DNA of 64,000 bases from Symbiodinium natans. Taxonomy: Eukaryota > Sar > Dinophyceae > Suessiales > Symbiodiniaceae. Shown in pieces: positions 1 through 8,744 of this stretch. The stretch's first letter is position 1. Each line of letters starts with the position of its first letter. The translations under genes and the position numbers were made by a program. The notes below the pieces were generated by a model that was not told where the DNA came from, did not search any database, and saw only the letters and a program-made list of their open reading frames with translations. The DNA lies in contig CAJNDS010002437.1 in NCBI GenBank assembly GCA_905221605.1, positions 132,501 to 196,500 on the forward strand. The letters run 5' to 3'.

Positions 1-2
1 TC

Positions 3-1090
3 GTAAGCCACAATGACATCACAGCAAACCCCACTCAATACTCAAATTCCACCCGCCCTCCCTCGTCGAAGGCGCTGATGCTGTCTCAATCGCCGTGGCT
101 TCCGCCGATACCGCCGCCCATACCGCCCGGGCTCTCGTCTACCTTGCTCGGGCAAGGCCTTGTTTTGGCGGCAGCAATACTTAAATGGAAAACGTTGTGC
201 ACATTTTTGAAAGAATTAAATTAAAGCCTGGGTTGCTGCGCAGGCATGCCGGCGAACGCTGCTGGCAAGGGGCCGTGCCCTGGCGGCGCAGACTCCACTG
301 GGACAGGCCAGCAGGCACAGTCACAGCCCATGCCGAAATCGAGGCCCGGCTCGGTAGGGCAAATGAATCGGCTGCAGACGCAGCCGCCACAGACGGCGTC
401 GCCGCCGCAGACGGCGCCGCAGCAGACGGCGCCGCAGCAGACGGCGCCGCAGCAGACGGCGCCGCAGCAGACGGCGCCGCAGCTGACGGCGCAGCGGCAG
501 CCGCAGCGCCAGCCGCAGGAGCTGCCGCCAGGCACGTCCCCGGAAGAGCGGCGAGCAGGACCTGTGCGCCAACCCGTCACGCCGCCCAAGGCCACGCAGC
601 CGACAACCACCCGACGCCGGGGTCGCGAGGAGGAGGAGGACGACAAGTCTGATGAGAGAGCGGAGCTGCCGCCCATGCGGTATGATGCACCCTTTCCAGG
701 GGAAGCGCCGCGGCGGCCACCAAGGTCACTGGGCCCGGAGCAGCAGGACCAGGCAAGGCCCGCGGAGAGAGCGACGGATTGGAAGACGACCCGAGACTCG
801 CAAGACGCCTCTGGGATAGTTCAAGTAACTGTTTTTTTTCTGGAAAAAACTAACATATGTTCTGATAGAAGTATAAATACTTTAAAATTTAAAGTTAAGA
901 ACAATATCAAGAATATAATAATAAGCCAACATCATCAGAGTATTGTTCACTATCGCCCAAACGCATGCATGTGTTTGTACGTGTATGTCGGTCGTTGAAG
1001 GCAGTGCATGGGCGCGGCTGGGACACGGATGAGGACTACTACCAGGACCACCGTGGCAAGCGGCAGAAGACGTCCCGGCACCGCCACTAA
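3..1090 (+). CDS. Pro/Gln-rich hypothetical protein, 3' part
   Basis: The gene is cut by the left window edge. Model: join(3..156, 244..824, 1001..1090). Introns are 157-243 (GC-AG) and 825-1000 (GT-AG), and both keep the reading phase exactly. The first exon piece is proline-rich. The second carries about five copies of a PQQTA unit followed by an acidic EEEEDD run. The last exon encodes a Tyr/His/Arg-rich tail (starting HGRGWDTDEDYYQDH) and a TAA stop. The composition is low-complexity and disordered, as in many nuclear or RNA-associated proteins, but no domain is recognised and no function is assigned. The ATG at 246 directly follows an intron acceptor, so it is probably not the true start. 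Confidence 0.55.
400..483 (+). repeat. 15-bp coding tandem repeat (PQQTA units)
   Basis: About five near-identical copies of CAGCAGACGGCGCCG run in frame inside the Pro/Gln-rich gene. This is a minisatellite that sets the length of the PQQTA tract. Confidence 0.8.
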
Positions 1091-1632
1091 TTAATTTTCG
1101 CCTTTTTGATTTTGTTGTGCTGTCACGCGAAGACCCTGCACCGCGGACTTGAAAATGAACAGTCCCAGTGTCAGCCATGCCACAGCAGCCGACTTTCATG
1201 TGAGCATTGAAATTGAGTCCAAGCTTTTGCCAAAACACCTTCGGCCCAGGAAGCGAGACTACCGACGGTGTGCATCTGGGCCGCGGACTGAGCGTTCAGA
1301 GGTGTTTGGTCCAAGTAGCAATCGCACCCCAGTCGCTTCCATGTTGTCGTGTTTGCCTCTGTGATCTCCTCTGCATCCAGGTGCTGTTTACGAGTTGGGA
1401 GACCCGAAGGCTCGGACAGGGCAGCGTGGAGAGGGTTGCGTTTGAAAGTTGAAAGAAGGGATCATGCGCAGCGCCGCAGCGAGTGTCTTCACGAGTGTTG
1501 GACATGGGTGGATGATGACAAAAGAAATAGTCTTTGCCACTAGGTCGGCATGTTTACGTACCATGGAGGGTTCGTAGCAAGTGGACATGTGTTATGTTTA
1601 TTGAATAGGAAGTCTATGCTTCATCGAGATTC
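1091..1632. other. Intergenic, nothing recognised
   Basis: Only short overlapping open frames are present, without domain-like composition. No repeat array or RNA gene is seen. Confidence 0.5.
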
Positions 1633-4600
1633 ATGTCTCTGTCAAAAACATGGGCGAGAAATGCTGAGAAGTGGAAGCAAGAGTTTCTCGTATGCCCGAA
1701 GCAGCCAGCTTTAGGAAGCTGGCTGATGATTGCCGGCAACGGCTTGGGCTGCAAGATCTGTTTTTTGGCGGAGCAGAAGACTGAGTTCGGGCGGTGCCTT
1801 CTGACGTCGCCTCGCCAGATCAGCTTGGACAGGTTCCGAAAGCACCAAGCCACAGAGGTTCACCTGCGAAGCTTGGCGCGGTTGGTGGGCTGCGAGTGCT
1901 GTACTTCGAAGCTTGATGATGTGGTGGATTCCAGGGATGCTCCTTCCTTTGCAGATTTTCAGAGAATGCTGGATATGCGACGGAGTGGAATCAGCTTGCG
2001 CAAGACAGGCTTCTGTAAGAGCTCTCAGGTCCTGCGTGACGATTGTCACGCATGCGGATGGCAAGAACAAGCGGTTCACGATGCATTTCACGGCAGTGGA
2101 CCGAGACCTCGAGATCATCAAGAGCACTTTTGGGCATGCATGGCAGCAGGCAGCAGAATACAACCCTGTGGAGGGCTACGTGCGGCTTGTGGACCAGGTC
2201 TTGAAGAACTTCTGCACGCCACTGGCGTCTCCCCCCAAAGCCAAGAGAGCTCCAGAGCTGTTTGACAGGGAGTTGTACAATCTGCTGCGTGAGAAGCATT
2301 CGGCTTTCAACACGGATGCCTGCAAAGTCATCATTCTGGCAGGCCAGGAGGTCGTCAACCATTTGGGCACGAACCCGGATCCACTTTTTCCCAATGCTGT
2401 GGCCTGGATCAAAGATCACACGCATTCTGCGCGAAGGAGACTTGGCGAGGTAAATGAAGATGTGGAGTAAATAATGTTTGTTTTCAAAGTGCCATTCATG
2501 CTGATGGTTCCGCCATGAGGATCATACAGCGTGTGTGGCGAACAGACGATCGCCTGACGGAGATCATGGAGACACTGGTCACATCTGGGTCTGCTTTTTT
2601 GAAGCATCTGAACCACAGCCCGGAGTTGCAGTCGCTGTTTCAGGCGAATCTAAAGAAACAGAAGCACGTCTCCAACACAGGGACGTCTCACAGCCTCTCG
2701 TACGCAGCCCACCGCTTCGACAGTCAGGTGAAGCCTTTGGCGCATTTTCTGCTTAGTTTCGAGGCTGCGCTCGCCACGGCCATGCAAGTGCAGAGTCTGC
2801 GCGCAGGGGACGACTATGGCAAGGACGCTGCGTCGTTCTTGTCGTTTCTGGTTGGGAAGGCCGGGGCCGAAAATATTCTGCAAACTGCCCTCATGGTGGA
2901 CGCAGGAGACATGGTCATGTGTTTGCTTCGATTTTTTGACAGAGCAACCTTTGATGTTGCCTTGATGGGGGAACAGCTGCACTTGTTCTGTCAAAAGTTG
3001 GATTGGGCCTTCAACAAGAAGCACATCCTGGAGTTGGAAGACTCCTTCACGGGTCATGCCCTTCGACTCCTCGCCAAGACGCACATCGTCAGGATTCCAG
3101 GCCAGAAGTGGGGGTCCGGGCCCCTGACTGTGGGCGGTCCTGGCTTCGTAGCGGCTGCTACGAGGCAGCGGTGCTTGGCCCGAATGCAGGCGTTCGTCGT
3201 TTTGGCTGTGCAGACTGTGCGAGCTGAATTCCCTTCCTTCGAGCCATTGCAGTGCTTCGGAATCTTTGCTTTGCGCGAGAGAAGCCTGGTAGGCGATGTG
3301 GCATCGAAGTTGGAGCGCGTGGCAATGTTTTGCTCTGTGGACGCGTCTGCATTGCGATCAAAGTACCAGCACTTCCTGACAAAGGCCGTGTCGTATTACC
3401 GGTCACAGGCAAGCTGCAGCAGCTTCGACGCGTGGCGACACGTCATGCTTCAGGAGGCCCGTGCAAAGGGCCGTAGCATGGAGTCCTTGGCACCGGAGTT
3501 GTTCCGGGCAGTGGCGCAGCTGGGAGCTTTCACAGGGTGCACGACGTCGTGCGTCGAAGTCACGCACAGCGTCCAAGATTGGCTTTGGCCGAAGCGACGG
3601 AACAAGCATCTCAGTCTACAGTGCGAGGTAAATGAGATTACGATCGCGACTTCACCGCCGGGACAGGCAGCTGACGCCAAAACGATCGCAGTGGCTCGTG
3701 ATGTGTGGAGGACCGTCTACGGGCGGCCCCGGGCCATCCAGCGAGCAGCGCGCCAGGACAAGGGCAAAGAGAGAAGCAAAGGGAAAAGAAGCAAGACCTT
3801 GGGTGGTTTTTTCAAGCGAGCCCGTGCTGCGGTGACTCACCATGCCAGGCATCACAAGATCCGGTCTATCCAGCAAGTCGGGTACGATGCTGCGCCGGGG
3901 GCTGCTGCTGTTTGGAGCGAGAAGATGAACAATGAGCTAGACTTTCTGGCAGAGACGCTTGGGGACACAGCAGTGAGTTTGACTGTTTCGCAGGCAGAGT
4001 GAAAGCTTAGCATAAAAATGAAAAATCACGTCCACGACGTGGACGCACCCATGGTTTCATTATTATTGCAGCACCCCACCCTTGCCATCTGAGGAAACAA
4101 GAGGACGCGTTTCATGCGTGCATCCTCGGCGGCCAATTGAAGCAGCCGGACTTCACTCCAGGACAGGCAGAAGAAGCAAAGAAAAGGAAGGCCCGCGCGT
4201 TGACGCTGCAGCAAGAGCGTGCGGAGCAAGCAGAGAAGCGACGCAACACCTGCAGTTTCACTGCTGTGAGGCTCTGCGCCGGTCAAAAGTGCTACTTCCA
4301 GCCGGGCATCTCAGACAATTTGGGAAGAGAGGCCGTGAACATGAAGCGGGTACGGCTGACTCGTCGCTGGATCGAGGCAGACTGGTTTGTTCTGGAAAGA
4401 ATTGGAGATATGGCCACTCAGAATCTCGCGTGGGCTGCTTGTTTGCTGGGCGGTTTTCTTGTTGATGCCACTTACATGCAAGATGCTGTGGCCGGGAATC
4501 CCAGCGGCGAACCGCGGGGTGTTTGTGTCGCTTTCAAAGCAGCACTCGGAACCAAGCGACGTGTTTGGTGCAGCGCTCGCTTCCAACAGCTGGACGTTTA

Positions 4601-4931
4601 CCAAACAATGGCCGCGTGCGTTGGCCAAGCAGGCTCACAGTGGAAGTTCGTGGACCTGGAGGACTTCTGTCGCGAGCGTGGGAAGCGGAACGCCAGCCTC
4701 AAGGCGATTGCCTTCGTCACAGATGATGAGCAGGACTGCGTCTGGCAGACAACACGCACACACACACACAGAGACACAGACAGACACAGACAGACACAGA
4801 CACGGACACAGACAGAAACACAGACACCGACAGAGACACAGACAGAGACGAAGACGGAGACGGAGACAGAGACAGAGACAGAGACACACACACACACAGA
4901 CACAGATACACACACACACACTAAACCCTAA
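1633..4931 (+). CDS. Zinc-finger hAT-like protein, frame-broken
   Basis: The open pieces are 1633-~2030, ~1990-2449, 2530-3972 and 4104-4931. The first has a BED-like zinc finger, with Cys at residues 40 and 43 and His at 71 and 77, then an APSFADFQRML...RRSG segment. The second continues in another frame (KRFTMHFTAVDRDLEII, CTPLASPPKAKRAPELFDRE). An 80-nt GT-AG intron (2450-2529, phase 0) joins it to the long third piece; a further intron is likely at 3973-4103. The order of zinc finger, helical core and C-terminal region resembles a hAT-transposase-derived family that I recall as abundant in dinoflagellates; this was not searched. The change of frame near 2000-2040 seems to lack residues, so the copy may be a pseudogene. 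The tail runs into a CA-rich microsatellite from 4749. Confidence 0.5.
2450..2529 (+). other. GT-AG intron in the hAT-like gene
   Basis: The donor is GAG|GTAAAT and the acceptor CATACAG|CGT. Length is 80 nt, phase 0. Removing it joins RRLGE to RVWRTDD without shifting frame. Confidence 0.65.
4749..4922 (+). repeat. CA/GACACA microsatellite
   Basis: An (AC)n and (GACACA)n-type run. It creates false Thr-His and Cys-Val open frames on both strands and ends the hAT-like reading frame. Confidence 0.9.
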
Positions 4932-5507
4932 GTACTTAGAGTACTTATCAAATCGTTTACACGACAATGAAGAAGTAAGCCACGTAGGTAACCACTTAGC
5001 TACTGCATGATGAGGTGTTTTGCAGATAACGTAGCTAGCGTTAGCGATCCATAGGTACGTGGGGCAATGCGATTTGCTAATCACTTAGCTCTCTCGTGGC
5101 AGTTTGTAACTAGAGTTTAACGAAGTTTCCTAAATACTCAAGTTTGACACGTTGGAGAAGTATGTCTGCATGATCTGGAAAATTATCTGAGCGTGTGTGC
5201 TGCCCCGGAGGAAAGTTTCGTGCAAGAGCTGGGCTCCAACTGCGTTTTCACCCGGGAGACTTTTATCACGAAGCTGGCACGCATGGATGTGAAGCACACT
5301 ACCTTGGGTGTTTGTGGCTTGTAGTATGATGATTGATGACGAGTACCACACACACGTGACTGATGTATGATCACACAGGGAAGGCACAAGCCACGGGCAG
5401 GGTGATTTTCAGCCTGCAAAGCAGGCCAGCCCAAAAGGGGCAGCTGGGGAGATGCGTAAGGGGGCAGCAGGCAACAGAGTGAGTTGTTGTTGGACATAGT
5501 TAATGTA
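4932..5507. other. Intergenic, AGCTA-rich
   Basis: No gene is seen. The segment 4960-5110 is rich in TAGCTA/GTAGCTAGC words, a composition that recurs at 10340-10520, 15670-15720 and 18695-18830. Confidence 0.5.
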
Positions 5508-5621
5508 CTAAACCCTAAACCCTAAACCCTAAACCTTAAACCCTAAACCCTAAACCCTAAACCCCAAACCCCAAACCCCAAACCCTAAACCCTAAACCCT
5601 AAACCCTAAACCCTAAACCCA
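5508..5621. repeat. Telomere-like CCCTAAA array (left flank of island)
   Basis: About 15 tandem CCCTAAA units with a few CCCCAAA and CCTTAAA variants, interstitial. It lies left of the methyltransferase-recombinase block, in the orientation of a left chromosome end. Confidence 0.9.
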
Positions 5622-5988
5622 ACAGGTCGGAAATCTTGGAGCCAGAGCTCTGGGACGAGGCCGGGGAACAGCGCCTTCAGGATGAGTCTTGGGACGTGGC
5701 ATGACCCTGTGTAACAGTGTTGCTGGCCAGCATTGTGGTTACGAGACTCAGAGACGTCTCCGAGTTTCCTTGCGGTGGGTTTTCCAACAACACCCGAAAA
5801 AACAAGCATCAATGTGGGGGCCGAGGGCCCGGTCAAATGGTTGTTACGGGGATCAGAGACGTCTCCGAGCTCCATTGTGGGTTTGCTGGCCAGCACGGGC
5901 CGTACGAGCCAGAATCATGATTTTATGTTGACATGTTGCAGGTCAAGGCGACCAAATTGAAAGTAGTTTTCGGGAGCCGTGAGCCGTC
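5622..5988. other. Leader region with an imperfect direct repeat
   Basis: Two imperfect copies (about 5716-5785 and 5841-5910) share TCAGAGACGTCTCCGAG, with a palindromic AGACGTCT core, and GCTGGCCAGCA. A pyrimidine-poor TGTTGCAG at 5934-5941 could be an acceptor (cis, or trans for a spliced leader) upstream of the methyltransferase. Confidence 0.45.
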
Positions 5989-7251
5989 ATGGTATCCAGG
6001 CACGCCGGGCGGCAGGCGAGAGGACGGCCGGCTGCGGCTGTCAAGAAGGCCTCGACAAAGAAGGCCGTCGTGGCGAAGAAGCCAGCGGCCCGGACGAGCA
6101 AGTCTTCCTCCAGAAGTCGGCAGACCTGCGCAATTGCGAGCTTGACACGGTTGGTGTCAGACTTGGGCACGGAAGCCCGACCGGAGCTTGCGAGTTCGCT
6201 GCCGCGAGTCGCACACTCGCCGCGGACGAACATAAGCATGGGGTCTTGCTTTGCTGGCTTCGGGACCGACCATTGGATGGCCAAGACCTCGGAGTACCTG
6301 TCCGATTGGTGGCTCTCCAGCAAGTTCTGGGTGGAGAAGGAGCCGGCGGCAAGACGATTCCTGCAAGGGAACCTGGACTGTTTGAGCTTCAATGACGTCA
6401 CGGCTACAGAATTCCTGAGGGATGCCCCAAGGGTAGACGTCCTGTCAGGGGGTTTCCCCTGCCAGACGTTTTCAGTGGCGGGCTTGAACCAAGCCCTCGG
6501 CGATCCTCGAGGGCTCCTGGTGGCCTACGTCATCAGCTATTGCGCGAAGAACCTCCCCAACATCATAGTGCTGGAGAATGTGAAGGGGCTTCTCACGACG
6601 CACGCGGCTGTGATGCTGGAAGTCCTGGAGTTGCTCCGGAGGATTGTTGAGCCCAGCGACGGCTCCAGAGCGTATGATACGTTCTGGAAGTTGTTGGACA
6701 CCCTAGAGGTTGGTGGCCTGCCACAGCACCGTGAAAGGGTTTACATAGTGGCCGTGCGCCGGTGCGGTCGTGATCGCACGTTGCGTTGGCCTGGCAGCAT
6801 CCCGCGTTGTTCCGTGGAAAGCTTGCTTGGAAGCCGGAAGAAGCTAGCCAGCTTGGCTGATTTTCCGTTGGACGATGTGACCCAGAAGACAGCGCGGAAG
6901 AACATACTCGAAGCCATGAAGAACGTGATGGTGAAGGCAGAAGCGCAGCGCCGGCCACCGATCAGCTACACGCCCATTGTTGATGTTGCTGGCACATCCC
7001 TCAACATGCACTTCGACCACTGCCCGACCATCACAAGAAGCAGAGGGAACAAACTGGCCTTCTGGTCCTTGAGCCACGGTCGGCAACTGTCGGCTGCGGA
7101 GCTCCTGCGCTTCCAGGGGCTACCGTCTTCAGGGCTGAACTGGTGCATTTCCGACAACCAAATGGGAGCGCTGTGTGGCAATGCGTTCACTGGTACAGTT
7201 TACGCGCGAGTGCTTGCAGCAGCTTTGCAAAGTTTCTACGGTTATTCTTGA
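5989..7251 (+). CDS. C5-cytosine DNA methyltransferase
   Basis: Single open exon of 420 residues. C5-methyltransferase motifs appear in order: motif I-like GSCFAGFGTDHW (about residue 84), ribose-binding WVEKEP, motif IV GGFPCQTFSVAG with the catalytic Cys, motif VI LENVKGL, motif VIII QHRERVYIV, and the late motifs LRFQGLP and GNAFTGTVYA. All key residues are present, so the enzyme looks active on DNA cytosine. Residues 1-45 form a Lys/Ala/Ser-rich tail (VKKASTKKAVVAKKPAA) like a histone H1 tail, likely for DNA binding or nuclear import. The ATG at 5989 gives the longest frame; one before GSCFAG (near 6238) is an alternative. Cytosine methyltransferases carried by retrotransposons are known from Symbiodinium, but no reverse transcriptase lies beside this one. 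It converges on a tyrosine recombinase. Confidence 0.92.
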   Translation: MVSRHAGRQARGRPAAAVKKASTKKAVVAKKPAARTSKSSSRSRQTCAIASLTRLVSDLGTEARPELASSLPRVAHSPRTNISMGSCFAGFGTDHWMAKTSEYLSDWWLSSKFWVEKEPAARRFLQGNLDCLSFNDVTATEFLRDAPRVDVLSGGFPCQTFSVAGLNQALGDPRGLLVAYVISYCAKNLPNIIVLENVKGLLTTHAAVMLEVLELLRRIVEPSDGSRAYDTFWKLLDTLEVGGLPQHRERVYIVAVRRCGRDRTLRWPGSIPRCSVESLLGSRKKLASLADFPLDDVTQKTARKNILEAMKNVMVKAEAQRRPPISYTPIVDVAGTSLNMHFDHCPTITRSRGNKLAFWSLSHGRQLSAAELLRFQGLPSSGLNWCISDNQMGALCGNAFTGTVYARVLAAALQSFYGYS

Positions 7252-7675
7252 GCCCCGCACAGCGTGGCGCGGTGTAGGAGAGCAGGAGCTGGGCGTTGCA
7301 AGGCTCGACCTCGGAGCAGCAGCAGAATTCAATCCGAAACCCCAATGTTTTAAGTTGGAACCCCATCATATTTCTTTCGATATCAGAAACGGTCGAGCCA
7401 CGGAACAGCTTCTGCAACTAATTAGATTTTACGCCTTGGGAGTGCAACCGGTACAAGAAGCACGCTTTGTATGCAAGCGTTTGACGAACAAAAGTTGGTG
7501 AAACCGATGCCGTGTCAGTATGCGCTGCATGTTCTCTCTACAGAGCAGTGCATCACTCACAGTCCGTCCAAGCAGCTGCCGCATGTTGCTGCTGCTGCTG
7601 CAGGTGAATTCACGTGGAACGCTCTCCACGACCAGGCCACTTGTCGTGACACAGTTGAGTGCTGCGCCGTTTGTG
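7252..7675. other. Convergent intergenic spacer
   Basis: This lies between the 3' ends of the methyltransferase (+) and recombinase (-) genes. A short GCTGCT run lies at 7575-7605. No further gene is seen. Confidence 0.5.
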
Positions 7676-8594
7676 TCACAAATTGCCAGGGCCAGGAATC
7701 GCATTGACCCATGCCATTTGCAGCGCGTGGTTGTTGTGCATTGCCGTTCCTGCCTGGAAGGCGGAGAGCCGTCCATAGCCGGCCCAAACGCCATCATCTC
7801 GGATTCTGGCATACTGTTTTCCAACTTCGCGATCAATTCCGGCAGCCTTCATGTCGTTTATACTTCTGTGCCGAGCGCTGTGGCTCCGAACTTTCTCCTT
7901 CTTGATCGTAGCATTGGTGATGTTCTTGCGCAATTTGGCAATCTGCTTGGCCACGGAGTCCTCCGTGCGTATCGTGTGGGCACGAATGTCAAACAAATAA
8001 GACCAGGACATTGCATGGTAAACGCTTACACAGGGTCTTGTTGGAGCCGGGGCACGTTTATTATGTGTTTAGCTAGGTACAGTGCTAAAGAACATCCGAA
8101 GAGGAGCTCTCTTTGAAAGTCCCTGAGTCCTTGGTTCTCCTCTTCAATTTGGAGTCTTTACGGGTCGCAGGAAAAAGATACCCCTGCGCTGGCCATGTCC
8201 AGGTCTCCTCCACTGGAACAATGCCGCGATTTCCTTGCTTCTTCATGCGAGACACTCGGAGGCCGCCGTTGCGCCACCAGTCGTTGAACAACGTCACTGC
8301 GCGGGAGGGCATTACCTTCTCCGTTTCCTCTTGACCCTTGAGGGGTGGGACGACAACCACGTTGCGGTACCAATCAAAGCTCTCCGCTGTCAACATGAGG
8401 GTCTCGGTAATGCGGAGGCAGCAGGCGTGAGAGATGATAGTTGTGGCGTAGAGCCACATAGGTCCATGGTCTTTGATGATTCCCAACCATTCCTGCCAGC
8501 TGTCACCTAGAAGCGGGTCTGCTTTGCCTTTGCGCTTCACTGTTTGCTTTCCGACCAGGCGGCGCGGAATCTCGCGGGCCGGCCGACGAGGCAT
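7676..8594 (-). CDS. Tyrosine recombinase (Crypton/integrase type)
   Basis: Two minus-strand exons, about 8594-8086 and 8024-7676, lie around a short intron (~61 nt, GC-AG in my best model). Together they give about 285 residues. Exon 1 carries the first catalytic Arg in CCLRITETLML, then VVVVPPLKGQEETEK, where a Lys is expected. Exon 2 carries the His-x-x-Arg box in RSHSARHRSINDMK, followed by GKQYARIRDDGVWAGYGRL, which holds the likely nucleophilic Tyr. The catalytic half is complete and the N-terminal core-binding part is short. This family cuts and rejoins DNA via a covalent phosphotyrosine. It resembles a dinoflagellate recombinase family I recall (not searched). The neighbouring methyltransferase makes a mobile-element role plausible. 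The exact intron ends are uncertain. Confidence 0.8.
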
Positions 8595-8744
8595 GGCTAC
8601 CGTTGCTGTTGCTGTGGGGGACTAAGCCTAAGCAGTGCGATCATCAGCCAGGACCAGCGTGCTGCGGTTTGAGCAAGCAGTGGTTATGATTATATCCGAA
8701 AGCACGGAGCAAGCTGCCCAATTGAAAGCAAGTGCACTCACGCC
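8595..8744. promoter_or_regulatory. 150-bp divergent spacer
   Basis: The start codons of the recombinase (-) and the six-exon gene (+) face away from each other across only 150 bp. Any promoters for both must lie here or overlap the genes. No TATA-like box is evident. Confidence 0.35.

Noticed and set aside
5508-5621. A true chromosome end
   Set aside because: Unique coding sequence lies on both sides, and dozens of similar tracts follow; these are interstitial.
7520-8116. Plus-strand 198-codon ORF
   Set aside because: It lies antisense to the recombinase exon that carries the His-x-x-Arg box; it is a shadow frame.
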